Assembly: GCF_019279795.1 (NCBI RefSeq)
Contig: NC_056748.1
Location: 699,624,806 to 699,688,805 of the forward strand
Length of the DNA: 64,000 bases
Direction of reading: 5' to 3'
Source: Protopterus annectens
Taxonomy: Eukaryota > Chordata > Ceratodontiformes > Protopteridae
Part shown: positions 11,346 through 23,639 of the stretch, piece after piece
Layout: the number at the start of each line of letters is the position of its first letter
Numbering within the stretch: the first letter of the stretch is position 1
Translations under genes and position numbers: made by a program
Notes under the pieces: generated by a model
What the model was told of the DNA's origin: nothing
Seen by the model: only the letters and a program-made list of their open reading frames with translations
Database searches by the model: none

Positions 11346-12299
11346 AAGATGTTTGTGTTACAAATGTATTAGAGCTGCATGTCATATAAGATGGTTTGTA
11401 CAGACATGGGTGCTGAAGAGGTATTTTACAAAGTGCTGTATGAAATGTATCCATAGTGTACCCTACTGGAATAGAACAGAAATGCACATATACTATTGTA
11501 ACTGTTTAAATGTATATACTTAACAGGGAAAACTGGAATACAAAAGGTTAACTTGCAAAACTACAGAAAAATAGTTGAAATTAAATTATTTTATGGCTGG
11601 GCCATAAAAAAGATGCTAACTTTCAGCTTCAGTGCAGCAACAGACAAAATGGCTGTGCTGAAATGTTTTCTGTATTGGAAGTGTTTTATTGTTTTATGAC
11701 TTCCAGGATTTGCAAAGATCTGAGGAAAAGCCCTTTTCTATGTATTTTCACAGAATGCTAAATACTGCTAGCTTTCAGCAGTGGGGGCTTTACCTGCGAT
11801 AGAGTCAGATGACAAGAAATTATGTCATTCTGCAAGTTAGACCAGCAGTAATATCTGAGATATTAATCTGCAAGGTCTCTGAGACAGAGACACTCAGCAT
11901 TTTGTATTCTCTCTTTGACCTGACAACATCAGCTAGAGGATACATTCACCACACATTTGCCTTGTTGCTCTAATTAAGTAAGTTTCTAAATTATAGTAAT
12001 TCTCTTAGATATAGTCAGGAATATAGCAAAGCTTAATTTAGATGTTTTTCTTTATATATTTGAGACTGTCCTGCAATGTTTTAAATATTTCCCGTAATTT
12101 TGCTGTCACTATAAATATGTACTGAGTATTTTCTTGTTCAATTAATATTTTTTATTAAATATATATTTAAAAATGTCATTGTGGCTGATCAGTCTAGAGA
12201 TATTTAAGTTCTGAGGGTACTTGCATATGTATTTGGTGACACTGTGTGGGCCACTCCTAATATCCTTGCCCTTGGTCAAATATAGTAACATTGCACAGT
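11346..12299. other. Featureless A/T-rich spacer
   Basis: I see no gene, tandem array or inverted repeat here. Confidence 0.45.
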
Positions 12300-12770
12300 A
12301 AGATTGGTTACCTTTTGTTAAGGGCCTTAAAGTAGCTGATAAGAGGTTCTGGTGGCAGTGATAACTTCCTTATAGTCTGGGCAAAAGGGGACATAGCTAG
12401 TAAACCCATACCAGCCTTTCCCAGGTGTGTGTAAAACAACTCTCCAAGAGTGGGTGCATGTGTCAGCTACTTGGGCATGGACATGAAGCACTGGTTGACA
12501 GAGAGAGTGTTGGAGGACTTGGCTTGGAACCCTGGCTAAGGATTCAACTCTATAGCTGTACCAGTGGGGACTCTTATTGGGGATCTGGAGAAAGAGGGAG
12601 AAACCAGCCCCAGACTGACTGTAGTCTCTGTGTGCTCTTTAGGGGAACTGCACTTGATGCAGAGAGCTGCATCTGGAAATACTGTGTGTGTACTTGTCAT
12701 TCTTCCAGTGTACACCCCCCACTGGTGCCAGTGGTGAGGTTTGAGGTTTCTTAATTACTGGTTCAGTGGT
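12300..12770 (+). other. Unclassified segment, possible LTR-element leader
   Basis: This block is less A/T-rich than its surroundings and holds a 109-codon open frame (12425-12754) with no domain I recognise. A TTCTGGTGGCAGTG motif near 12347 loosely resembles the TGGTGGCAGC-type primer-binding start seen after some LTRs, but I see no paired LTR, gag or pol. It could equally be an unrelated repeat. Low confidence. Confidence 0.2.
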
Positions 12771-12810
12771 GGGGTGTTGCAGGCATCTCAAGTATTTGGA
12801 GTTGACATTC

Positions 12811-12903
12811 CTATCTTTCTTTTTCTTTCTTTCTTTCTTCCTTATTCTTTCTTCCTTTCTTTCTTTCTTTCTTTCTCTTTCTTCCTTTCTCTTTCCTTCC
12901 TTC
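12811..12903 (+). repeat. (CTTT)n pyrimidine microsatellite
   Basis: An uninterrupted pyrimidine tract, mostly CTTT with CCTT variants. It creates spurious Lys/Arg/Glu-rich frames on the minus strand. Confidence 0.95.
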
Positions 12904-13355
12904 ATTCACCATAACTTACCTATTCCAAAGTAGGTGCAAATAGGTATAAGATGAGTGAAACTAGTCTTGAACAGGACATAGATCATTGTAGGACATGTAC
13001 ACATAAACACTCACACATAGTATGCATATTTATGGAAAACCTGGTACACGACTAATTGGCAGAGAACCAGAACACATGGTGAAAAAAATATGTTGACACA
13101 AGGATGAAACAAAAAAAATGGAGAACACAGCACTATATGGTAACAACATATTCAATAATATCCCTCAGCGAAATAAGCTGAATTTTCATCTTATAGATTA
13201 TGAGATAGCATGATATCAGTCTGAAATGTATTCTATTATGAAATGTATTAGCTATCAAAATAATGATCCTTCCTAAGATTTTCTCTTGTTACATTTCATG
13301 CTTGCCTCCAGTTTATGCAGACGGATGTGAAAAAAGAAAAATATAGGAAGATTCT

Positions 13356-13397
13356 TCATCATCGTCATCATCATCATCATCATCATCAACAACAACA
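13356..13397 (+). repeat. (CAT)n then (CAA)n microsatellite
   Basis: About ten CAT units followed by a short CAA run. The His-rich frame across it is an artefact of the repeat. Confidence 0.9.
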
Positions 13398-13404
13398 TTA
13401 CCGT

Positions 13405-13835
13405 TTTTTTCTCATTTTTACATTGGGTTGGGGTGCAACTGTTGGCACCTCATTTGATTCAGGACAGTCTCCTACCATCTTCAGTAATCATGCCTAGCTG
13501 ACACAGGTTTTGTCTTGGACAATCCAACCATCTGAATGTCTTCATCTTCTCTTGCCTTCTTCCTGGTTTTCCCAAATCTACTTTACTCTATTGTTACTGA
13601 TTTCCTAATCATCTGACTGAACCACCATAATTTGTTTTCTTGATCCTCTCTGTAATTGTGGCTACATTGGCTTCTGCACTGCTATCCTCAGGTCTTCATC
13701 TGTCCCACAGTCCAGATCATACTGTCCATCTCAGACACTTCATCTCCATCACTTCGAGCTTCCTCATCAGTTCTGCCTTCACTGCCCAAGTTTCTGTGCC
13801 ATACACACGCTTTGATCACTGTTTTTATTATAATT
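13405..13835 (-). mobile_element. LINE ORF2 C-terminal relic (YGTETW type)
   Basis: Reading the minus strand from about 13830 gives VIKACVYGTETWAVKAEL, then MRKLEVMEMKCLR, the post-RT region common in several non-LTR families. Further on come broken frames resembling the KxxLRWFGH and GRRxxKxW stretches of that domain. It differs from the CR1 and L2 copies here, so it marks a third LINE lineage. It is short, frameshifted and dead; I cannot name the clade firmly. Confidence 0.6.
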
Positions 13836-13949
13836 ATTATGGAAGGGTTATAAGCCAATGGTAATGGGAAGTGATTTTCATCCACACATGAAAAGTAGGC
13901 TGTTAGAATCATAAAACTATGCAATTGCTTGTTCTATACTGAATAACAT

Positions 13950-14460
13950 TCATATAATCCATGATATCTGCTTTTCCATAGCCAAACATGTTCTTCTCCC
14001 TAAACTGGAATATGGTCTTCCTCTGATTACCTCTACCTCATTAAATTGCCAAAGATTTCAGATCACAGAAAATAACATTTGTAGATTTGCTCTACTTGCT
14101 GACAGCAGATCTCTATTGTAACTTTCCACAATGTCAAAACGGTTTCCAGTTACCGAAAGGTCAACTTATCTCCAATGTACTGTTATTCATAAAATACTAA
14201 ACAGTGGTTACTACATACCTTTGAAATGGAAACTAACCATGCAAGACCAGGTTTACTGCTAAGAAGTGCCCAATATGAAGCTATTACAGTAAGTAGACCT
14301 CCATATAAAACAGCTACTGGAGAATGTGCCTTCTCATGACTGGGCCTGGCATTATGGAACAGATTCTCACCTAAATTAATGGTGTGAAATCTCTCACTCA
14401 GTTAAAAAATGCCTTCTCTAAACACTTTCACAAGTAAACTGAGGGCAAGTGCTTAACCAT
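13950..14460 (+). mobile_element. LINE ORF2 3' fragment, L2-like
   Basis: Across broken plus-strand frames I read KLEYGLPL, ENNICRFALLADSRS, PVTERSTYLQCTVIHKIL and, near the end, AFSKHF. The order (LEYG, then LPVxER, then the short C-terminus) is that of the C-terminal third of an L2- or Rex-like ORF2. No tail module follows before the CR1 copy at 14576. Confidence 0.5.
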
Positions 14461-14575
14461 TTGCTATTGAACAGCATGCTACATCCATCAAGATAGGCTC
14501 TGTTAAATGTTGGATTCTAACAGCTTGCTACCTCCAGCATGACAGATTTTTCTTGCTTGTTATCGTAAATGTTCA

Positions 14576-15487
14576 AAGGTTCATAGGTGTGTACTATTGC
14601 AATGGCTCTGGAGCCTTTACAAGCTTAGCCCATAGAAGTGCCCTGGAATCGTGCTGCCCAAAGTTACTTCCCAGTGCCTCTATCACGTAGAGCCACTGTA
14701 GTGATCCCCGGGGTGAACTTTCTATTACCCATCCACTCATCAAGATTTCTCTTGAAGAGGGACAGCGAGGTGCTCTGCTTGACATGTATGAGAAGTTTAT
14801 TCCAGAGCATGAGCAGTCTCTGGGTGAGGAACCTGCCCCTCCAGCATGTTCTGTTGATTGTGGTAATGAGGTTGAGGTCTCTGGAGTGTGTGGTGTGGAG
14901 GGATTGGGATTTTTTTAGATGTAGCACTTCTACCAGAGCTGGGTCAGACATGGCTTTGTAAGTCAAGCAGAGATCACATCTAAGTAAGTGATATGAGACA
15001 AAGAATAGCTGGAGGCTTTTGAGTCTGTCCATGTAGGAAATGTGTTTAATGTCTAGAATCCTCATCGTGAGGTACTTCTGTGGCCTTTCCAGCTGTTGCA
15101 GGTGTCTAGTGAGGTACATGCCAAATGGGGCATTATACTCGATGATTGGTCTAATGAGGGAAGAGTAGAGAGAGACAAAGACCTCTTTCTTGCCACATAG
15201 AAGGACTTTCTGACCACAGTAACATTGTGGTGGTCGAATGAGAGGTTGCTGTCAACCTGCATCCCCAAATCTCTTATAACACCTTGAGTGTTCAGTGGGC
15301 TCCCATCGACATGGTAATTGGTGGGAACTAAGTTTTTGCCAAAGGGGATGATGATGCATTTTTTGGAGTTAAGCTTAAGGCCATGGTTTCGACACCAGCC
15401 ATTGGTCTCAGTGAGGCCTTTCTGTAGGATGTCTGCATCACTTGAGGAGTTAATAATGGCCCCCAGCTTGCATTCATCTGTGAGCAT
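14576..15487 (-). mobile_element. CR1 LINE 3' fragment
   Basis: The 3' end lies at 14576 (reversed CACACCTATGAACCTTT). The copy covers the RT thumb and the C-terminal domain: a 151-codon open segment at 15119-14664 (RHLQQLERPQKYLTMR) and a partly open one at 15547-15062 (SKKCIIIPFGKN, NTQGVIRDLGMQVDS). It is truncated just after the FADD palm motif, at DECKLGAI. It has a short deletion near 15195 relative to the other copies (loss of the LITKGF segment). Confidence 0.87.
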
Positions 15488-15651
15488 TTGTGGAATATTA
15501 ATAAATATAATTGGATATGTCCATGCCACCTTAGTACTCTTTTCCATTCCCTTCTGCCCAGTCTTAATAGATTTTTTCTTTATCTATCCTACTACCCTTC
15601 CTGCATTACCTACTTTGTAGCCTAACCTTCTTATAGTTCCATAACCTTCTT

Positions 15652-15757
15652 AGGTTCATAGATTAGTACCAAGCTAACTGCCCTTGTGAGCCATTTTAAG
15701 CCTAGCCAGTTATCCCTTGTGAGACTCAAACCCTGCACCTTGTGTTTGTAAGGCAAT
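15652..15757 (-). mobile_element. tRNA-headed SINE, CR1 tail, 5'-truncated
   Basis: Reversed, it shows the B-box region GTGCAGGGTTTGAGTCTC (15738-15721), the body GGCTAGGCTTAAAATGGC, and an end in CTATGAACCT. It matches the SINE at 6938-7070 and retains the CR1-like terminal octamer. The A box is lost. Confidence 0.75.
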
Positions 15758-15769
15758 GTTGATTTTTAA

Positions 15770-15885
15770 TTATGTTTAAATTGTACAGTGGAGCTTTTCT
15801 CCCCGGGCCTCTGCTGAAAATGGGCTCATATCCAGTTGGACTTTCCCAGTAAACAAATGTCAAATAAATAAAAAATAAACTAGGG
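15770..15885 (+). mobile_element. L2-type LINE tail
   Basis: The terminal module GGAGCTTTTCTCCCCGGG, CCTCTGCTGAAAATGGGC, CCAGTTGGAC and a (AAATA)n tail. Only the 3' terminus is present, as usual for heavily 5'-truncated LINE insertions. Confidence 0.75.
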
Positions 15886-15889
15886 GGCC

Positions 15890-16129
15890 ATAAAACTAGG
15901 AGGAAACATGTTGGGCTGGTCTGCTATTATCCAGCATATATTAAGATTCATGCAATCAAAAAAAAAGGGAAGATTGACAACATTCAGGCTTTAGGAATTT
16001 TTTCAGCACTGAATATTATTTCAGATGCTTACCATCAAAATTTAAGATTGACATGCAATAAAAGTTACTGATATATCTAAACCTAATCTAAATTATAGCA
16101 TTCATTGTAATAGCTACTTCTCTGGATGA
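15890..16129. other. Spacer without recognised features
   Basis: Nothing identified between the L2 tail and the tandem array. Confidence 0.4.
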
Positions 16130-16475
16130 GTCATAAAAACACTAGTTATTACAGCATACTGACATATTCCATATCCTAAAGGATGAAGTTCCATGAAAAC
16201 ACTAGTTCTTACAGCATACATACATATTCCATGCCTAAAAGACAGAGTTATTGCAGTTTACATACATATTTCATGCCCTAAAGGATGGCTTTCCATGAAA
16301 ACACTAATTACAGTTTAAGTACATATTATATGTCTAAAGGACAATGTGCCATAAAAACACCAGTTATTATAGCATACATGCATATTCCATGCCGTAAACG
16401 ATCGAGTTGTATGAAATAAATTAGTTATTATTGCATGCATACATATTCCACCCCTTAAAAGACAAGTTTCACATT
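16130..16475 (+). repeat. ~60-bp imperfect tandem repeat, about six units
   Basis: Units follow the pattern CAT(A/G)AAAACACTAGTTATTA, CAGCATACATACATATTCCA, TGCCCTAAAGGATG. Starts are near 16132, 16193, 16245 (shortened), 16297, 16350 and 16410. Divergence between units suggests an old array. Confidence 0.85.
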
Positions 16476-16479
16476 TCAC

Positions 16480-17675
16480 TCTTCCAAAAGTGATAAACAG
16501 GTCCACTCCCTCCATCCTTCATCTTATAACAACCTTTTCAGCTATGAAGCAGATTGGATATTAATAGAAACACTGGTTTCAGTTCACAAAAGTATGTCTT
16601 AAGATTTTAAACCATGCCACACATGATGATATTCACCTGTAAACTGATTTTTTCTTAAAATATTGACAGAACACTAAGTATTAGCACTCTTTGCAAAGCC
16701 CAACAGTTTATTTGCACCTGTTCCGATTCTGTTCCTGAACTCAAGCAAGATGGAATAATCCTAAAATGATGATAAATCAGTTGTTGCACAAGTGTATTGT
16801 GTTTTCAATTCCAGCTTTATGATTTTTTTTTTTTTGCAGGCCTTGTTAATGTGCCATCTTTGACAGAATGAAATGAGACTTGTGCTGTTTTACTCTTGAG
16901 CCCAGTAATACTCAGTCATGAACAAGACAAAGCTGAATGCATATCCTAATGCTTGTTTAGCATAATTTATAGACTGTCTGTACATATTTCCTTCCACAAA
17001 AGCTTTCCTTCACCAGATGAACAACACTTTGTAGACAGTGTTATTTTGTGCTAGTAAGTGGTTGAAAACCTTTTTTAGTGTCACAGGGCAGTGTTTGACT
17101 GAAATGCTTGAAACAATATGGTTTAAAAGGAACTGCTAACATAAAGTTTGTCATTTAGAACTGTCTGCATTTTGTTAGTGTTTATACGTTGTTATAACAG
17201 TGACCAATAAAGAGTTTTGTTTAAAAGAAATTATTGTACCCAGTGACAACATATGTTTAATGGTTCCGAGGGTTTTGATAGTTAGAAACATTTATGTAAA
17301 TATTAAGAGCAGTTTCAGCAGCTGCCTTTTATTAGCAGATCACTGCTACTGGAAAACAAAAACATAATCATAATTTTCTTTGAGAAGAATTGCAGGTATC
17401 ATTCTTATATTTTTTTATTAGTCCTTTTTTATTTTAAGTCCTGAAAAGCCAACTGTGGCTTATTAAGTCAGTTATGAAGGAAAAGCAGTTTTCCAAACAA
17501 TAGTATGAAATAAACAACATTTAGATCACTCTGACTATAAATATATATGTTGATCAATGGTACAAATACTTTTTGCCCTGACTACAAATATGCAGTCCTG
17601 AAATTTAGAAACTGAGGATCCATTAAAGTTTAGTTCATAAGGTACTAGGTACATTTTAACATACTATATTTTTCC
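16480..17675. other. Featureless spacer
   Basis: A/T-rich unique-looking sequence with a short poly(T) at about 16828. No gene or repeat recognised. Confidence 0.45.
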
Positions 17676-17677
17676 AA

Positions 17678-17800
17678 AGTTCATAGGTTGATAGGTAGGT
17701 ACTAGGCTATTGGCCTTAGAGCCTATATAAGCTGAGCCAAAAAGGTACCCTGGCTTTCACCACCCAAGAAAATAACTTTCCTGTGCCCCTGTCGAGCATA
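17678..17800 (-). mobile_element. CR1 3'-terminal fragment
   Basis: It contains TTCATAGGTTGATAGGTAGG, then TACTAGGCTATTGGCC, reversed, followed by the 3' UTR and last codons as in the copy at 28094. Only about 120 bp were inserted or survive. Confidence 0.8.
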
Positions 17801-18590
17801 TAAGAAAATTCCTCACTGCAGAACTATTTAAAATCACAGGAGTCAAATCTGAAAGTGCTCTCAGCTGCTGCTCTAAAATGTCTTTTTTGTATTCCAGGAT
17901 TTTGAATTGCAAAGTACCTGACATATCATCTCCTTCTTTGATTTTTAAGATATGAAGGGTTTTTCTTCCTGCTCAGTTTTAAAGTAGTCTAATTTAGATA
18001 TCATTATAATATGTTATAATGATATATAAATTAGATGACATATATTATTATAATATATTTATGAGTTTTAATAATTGTTATATTAAAGCTTCCACACTCT
18101 ATTATACATATTATTCAAAAGTGTCAGATTCCTTAGAGAAACAAAGATTCTTCATAAGCTATCCATTTCAGATATGTAGCTTCAATAAAATCCATCTCTA
18201 ATTGACTAATTTTTTAAAAAGTTTATATACTTCTTCAAAACCAGCACACACACATGCACACGTATTCCCCTGTTACCTTCTTCAGAAATGGACATTAAGA
18301 TATGACCTTTTTATTTATGAATAAAATAATTTTTAAATGCTTTTCTTGCCTTTGTCCATTCAACAAAGAAAAGCATCTATGTTTCAATACAGTTGGGCAT
18401 TTGGATAAAAAGGAAGAATCAGGCATTTCCATTGACTTTTCCTCTGTTGGAAATCAGCAGCTATTTTAGTAGCAGACACCCTGATACAGGGCAGGCTCAT
18501 AGAATCTGCGGAATTATAATCCTCATGTTATAGGAGCAAGAAAATCAGTTTTTCTTGATGAAAGTATTCTGTGGTTTTCAGCAAAACTCA
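17801..18590. other. Featureless A/T-rich spacer
   Basis: No supported feature. The 60-codon frame at 18019 lies in an A/T-rich stretch and is probably chance. Confidence 0.45.
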
Positions 18591-18591
18591 C

Positions 18592-19200
18592 ATTTATTTA
18601 TTTATTTATTTATTTATTTCCAGTTTGATGACCGGGGAAGTCCACTGGGCCAAAAAGCCTATTTTCAGTGGAGGCCCGGGGAGAAAAGCTCCGCAATACA
18701 AATACACTAATGAATGTATACAATACGGTAACATACAAACGTAGTTAAAACCTAATAATATCACAGTAACGTAATAGTAGCATAATGAAATACACAATCA
18801 CATTGAAGTCATATGTAAGGTTGCATATAGACTGATGACAGTAAATAGACAAGAGTTTCTAGGTAATAAGCCATAATAGTGTAGATATAAAAGACGGCTT
18901 GGTAGTAGAGAGTATTACTGAGGTAGCAGTAAGGAGCAGGAGAGTAGGGATGTGGTTAGGTTGGAAGGTATTACCAGTTGACATAGCATCAGTTTCATTC
19001 GGTTAGGTGTCGGCAGAAATGTTTAGAAATGAAGAGGCAATATTTGCTCTTTTCTTCTGTGCCACTTATAAAAGTTTTTCTGGCCTTGTACTAGGAAGTT
19101 TTAGTGACTGAGTGACAGTGCTGAATGTCCTACTGGCATTGAGCTTCCATTAACTGGATGGGCACAGTTTGGGAGCCAGGTTTGCAATGCCCTCATCAGC
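18592..19200 (-). mobile_element. L2-type LINE 3' region
   Basis: The tail begins with (TTTA)n at 18592-18620, then the reversed module GGGGAGAAAAGCTCC and ATTTTCAGTGGAGGCCC. Beyond about 18720, the minus strand appears to continue into an untranslated and C-terminal region, but the coding match is weak, so the far boundary is approximate. Confidence 0.65.
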
Positions 19201-19760
19201 TAATAAGCTACAGTTACTTCAGCAGCATAGAGACTCTGTGCTTGGAAGAATAATTGGGTAAGGAAATGATAGCTGGCATTTCCAAAAATTCAAAAGGTGC
19301 AGCATGATTGTTACTATGATACCTATGTGTGCCCTAGGAATACAGGTGTTGCAGCCCCATTAAGGAGTAGGACTACTATTAATACCCTGAAGGGGTATAT
19401 CTCAGACACTTACTCCTTTATTCATTTTTTAATGTCTTATCCTGTTCATAGGCTGTTGGAGCTCACCATGGTCCAGAATTTTACAGAATGTCTTAGATAT
19501 TTCCCTCATACTTTTTGTCTGTTCCTCATAAAAATTAACATTTTTCTGGCAAACTGTTAAAGATTAAAGTCACTAAATAGGACATTTGACTTTCAGATGT
19601 CAGATTCTTCAAAAAATGCATGCTAATGCCAAAGCTATTATTCTAGCACATTTTAAGTTTATACAAGCAATATTTAAAACCTATCCCTGATTTTGAACTT
19701 TTACGCCCAATTATTTTTGGCTTTGTTCAGAATTCTTGCACAAGAAGGTTGGCTGGCAGT
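19201..19760. other. Spacer
   Basis: No recognised element. The open frame at 19297-19560 has no domain. Confidence 0.4.
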
Positions 19761-20158
19761 CTACTCATGTACCAATTCTTTTGCTCAACGTTTTCTGGAA
19801 TTCATAAATTCCAATGTCTTGGATCAACTTATCCACACCAACACCAGGGGCAGCAATATCCTAGACCTGTTACCAACATGGGCGACCGGTGTTCCACACC
19901 AGAGGTCAATTCCTCGTTGGTCAGATCCGACCACAAGCTAATCACCCTAGACATCCACATCCCACCCCCCCCCCCCCCCCATTAGGGAAACCATAAAAAA
20001 TTTCTCCAAAGCCAACTTCACGCTTCTTAAGACAGAATTGGCAAACTTCATGACACCCATGCAGACGGACAATGGAGGTACGACTGTTGAATCCTACACA
20101 AATGCATCTTATAAGCTCTTACCAAGTGCATGGATCGTGCTATCCCTAACAGTCAAAA
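19761..20158 (+). mobile_element. CR1 endonuclease C-end and linker fragment
   Basis: It encodes SCTNSFAQRFLEFINSN, LDQLIHTN and an SDHKLITLDIHIP segment, which is the C-terminal part of the CR1 endonuclease, then the linker (KNFSKANFTLLKTELANF). It closely matches the copy at 28094-31250 in its 30620-30200 part. Both ends are truncated, which is odd for a target-primed insertion and suggests a later deletion. A C-homopolymer at 19964-19980 sits in the Pro-rich spot (IHIPPPPH) of its relatives. Confidence 0.82.
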
Positions 20159-20159
20159 A

Positions 20160-20640
20160 ACAAAAAATAAAGCACTAATAAAATAAGTAACAAAGGGCCA
20201 CAGCTCCAAAGGCAAACCAAAACTTTAATCTATGAGCACTTTCGTTCACTCAAATCAAATGAACTTATTCAGACAAATTCAAACAGTAAAACCCCTCCTT
20301 ATATAACCAAGAAATCACATGACCAATAAAATGCATTACATCACAAGTTTAAAACTGATTGTTAAAAGGCATATAAATATTTATAAAGATATTTACATAT
20401 ATTTTAAAATAATTTTTAAGCACAAAGTGGAGAATTATTAATATATAAAAAACAATCAAAAAGGTGCATCAGTACAAGCCTATAAGTACATAAAATATTA
20501 TATTATCTTATAAGAACATTCTATATTGAATTTCATAAATTCATTCAGCGTAATAAACTTTTAAGCTTGAGTAAACACATAACAGAACACAGTTCATTAA
20601 GGCCTGGGTAACTATGTGCATTTAAGGTAAGTTGCCACCA
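20160..20640. other. Unclassified A/T-rich insert
   Basis: No coding potential. It separates the plus-strand CR1 fragment from the minus-strand one. Words such as GAGCACTTTCGTTCACTC look repeat-like but I cannot assign them. Confidence 0.35.
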
Positions 20641-20644
20641 TAAT

Positions 20645-20706
20645 GCTATATGGTCAGATCTTAGAAGGGAGGATGATACTGCAGGGGTGCTGCAGTGGCT
20701 ACTCAT
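20645..20706 (-). repeat. Short copy of CR1 endonuclease region
   Basis: GGGAGGATGATACTGCA, then GCTGCAGTGGCTACTCATGT, then GGTAATACCAAG nearly repeats 22955-23013 of the CR1 copy just upstream. It sits directly beyond that copy's 3' terminal region. Confidence 0.75.
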
Positions 20707-23639
20707 GTTGGGTAATACCAAGTATTATTCCAAATATATAGGCCTAGCCAAGAGTTTAGTCCATGTACAGACAAATTAGCACCTGATGCCCCTGTCCAGC
20801 AGGGACACACGTGGAATCCAAGAGATGTATTTTCTATTTCCCATCCAGTTATCCAGATTGGGCTTAAAATGGGACAAAGATGTACTCTGCTTGATGTGGA
20901 GAGGAAGTTTATTCCATTGATGGGGGAGTCTCTGGGACACAAATCTGTCCTGCCAGCAAATCCTATTGATGTCACAGACCAGGTTGAGGCCACGTGTGTG
21001 GGTTAATCAAGTGGAGATTGACTTCTGGATATGGAGCAGTCCCATCAAGGGGTGTCCAAGATCTCCTTGTATTCCAGACAGAGGTCACCTCTGAGGAGTC
21101 CACATGAAACAGAGTAGAGGCATAGGGCTTTTTGCCTATCTGTGTTTTGTAGATTTTTGAGTCCCTGCATTCTCCTGGTGAGGAACCTCTGTGGTCTCTC
21201 CAGCTGCTGCATGTGCTTTGCGATGTACATGCTGAATGGAGAATTGTACTCAATAATGGGCCTTATAAGGGAAGAATACAGGGATGTTATGAGCTCCTTG
21301 TCCCTGTATAAGATACCCTTACTTATGAAGTGGGCCATGTAGAAAGCTTTCCGTACAATGGAAGCAACATGGTGGTCAAAAAGTCAGGCTGCTATCAATC
21401 TGGGTGCCCAAATCTCCAAGACTGACTGCTGCTTAGAATGTTGTTATTAATGTGATAATTTGTGGGGACATCTCTCTCCCCAAAGGGGATGATGATGCAT
21501 TTTTTTTGTATTCAGCTTGAGGCCATGTTTCTGGCACCAGTCACTTGTTTCGGTGAGACCATCTTGGGGGATGTCCATGTCACTAGGGGACTTGATGACA
21601 GCTCCTAACTTGCAGTCATCTCCAAATTTGGTCAGCTATAGCCCACTTATTTTGGCCTGTACCTCAAAAAAGTATATCCAAAATAACAGAGGCCCGAAGA
21701 CCAAACCTTGGGGTATGCCACTCAATACGGGTCTACTGCTTGAGGTGGCTTCCCCTATTTTGACTAGGTGGGTTCTATCAGTGAGCCAGTTGGCTAACCG
21801 TCTAGTAACATATGGATTGATGCCTAGTTGGGAGAGTTTATCTATTATGCCCAAGTGGGGAATAGTGTTGAAGGCTTTGGCCAGGTCAAGATAGGCAGTG
21901 TGCACTGTCTTCCCAACACCCATGGCTTTGGTGACTGTCTCAAAAAAGTCAACCAAATTTAACAGACATGACCTCCCCTTGACAAAGCCAAATTGTGTGG
22001 GATCGAGTGTTTGGAGGTTGCCAATGTCCTTGTTTATGAGGTCCATGATAATCTGTTCCATGGCCTTGCAGATCAGGCTAGTTAGGCTCATGAGTCTATA
22101 ATTTCCCAGATCAGTGGATGCTCCACCTTTGTGTAAAGGGATGACAGTGGCTTTCTCCACTCAGCTGGGACAAAACTGGTACTCAGGCTTTGGTTGAATA
22201 GGGTGCCTAATGTTGCTGCAAGTTCCTGCCTGAGTTAATGTAGGATGCAGCCTGGGATGTTATCAGGTCCCATGGAGGCTGCATTTTTTTCATCTTTGAG
22301 AGAGCAGTGATGACCTGATCCCTAGATATAAGGGGAAGGGGTCAGGTACTGGGAATGACCTGATGTACTGATGGGAGGGACAGAGGGATGACATTTTTGC
22401 TATATCTATGGCATTTGCATATGTGGTGTCCTTGACCATCAGTTCTGAACAGATCTGGGTGTTACCTTTGAGATTACGGACATATGTGAAGAAGGCCTTA
22501 TAATTGTCTGTAGTAGATGTGGCTAATTTGGACTCAAAGTTTGCTTTGGATGATTTCACTAGTGCTCTTATTTGCTTGTTTAGGCTAAGGAGAGATTGCT
22601 TCCGATTGAGCACCTGCTCCTTCTTGGCCCTGGTCAGCAATTTTTTTCTTCTGTTATAGAGTTTATTTATTACAGATGTCCACCAGACAGGTTTACTCTT
22701 CCTCGCGGTGGATGATTTAGTCCTGTCAGGTATTCCTGATTCCATGCATCTATATAAATGTTCATATAGTAAATTGGCATACTTTTGCATACTGGTGCCA
22801 GTTCCTAGAGAGGGGGTGAGGACTGTGAAGCTGTTTATACCATCCCTCAGGAGGCTGTAATCACCTTTGGAGAAGTTTTTTTGATTGACCTTAGCTAGAG
22901 GGGGATCGGGGGAGACAGTGATTTCAAATGTCACTGCTTTATGTTTGGATCTTACAAGGGAGGATGATACTGCAAGGATGCTGCAGTGGCTACTCATGTT
23001 GGTTAATACCAAGTCCAAGATATTATCACCTCTTGTGAGGGTATCGACTAGCTGTTCTAAAGCATTTGCATTTACAAAATCGAGGAATCTCTGGGTATTT
23101 GTGTTCTGGCAAGAGTAATTCTTCCAGTAAAGTCACCCAGGATCAGGGTAAAGGGCTGAATCTTGACAGATTTGAAGAAGTCTAGATAGGCAGTTTGGGC
23201 ATCTTGGATCAGATTTGAGGGCCAGTAGCTAGCTATTATTGTATAGGGGTCTTGTCAATAGTTAACTGCACCTGGAGTGTCTCCTGTGCGTCATACTGTT
23301 TGACCAGCCTGGAGGTGTGTATGTCTTTAATATATATTGAAACTCCACCTCATTTGGCTTTACTACCCACAGTTTGGGGTCTGAATGTATGATAGGATGA
23401 GTAACCAGGTAAGGCTGGGGTGCTTTCTGCAGCTTTGAACCAGGTTTCTGTGACCACATAGATGTCAGCATTTTCCAGGGTTAGAAATGCTTGCAATGAG
23501 TGCAGTTTCATGTTTAGACTCCTAACATTTAGCAGCATGACCCTTAATTTGTGTTTTGTTGAAATTTTTATCTTGGTAGTTTTAACCTCATCACTTTTCC
23601 TAAAAAAGCCACTATAGGGGAAGCAAAAGCCTTTGCCAG

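Noticed and set aside
12639-12905. Lys/Glu/Arg-rich minus-strand frame
   Set aside because: It is the reverse of the CTTT microsatellite.
13315-13497. His-rich frame that might bind metal
   Set aside because: The His run is a CAT microsatellite and the frame has no other support.
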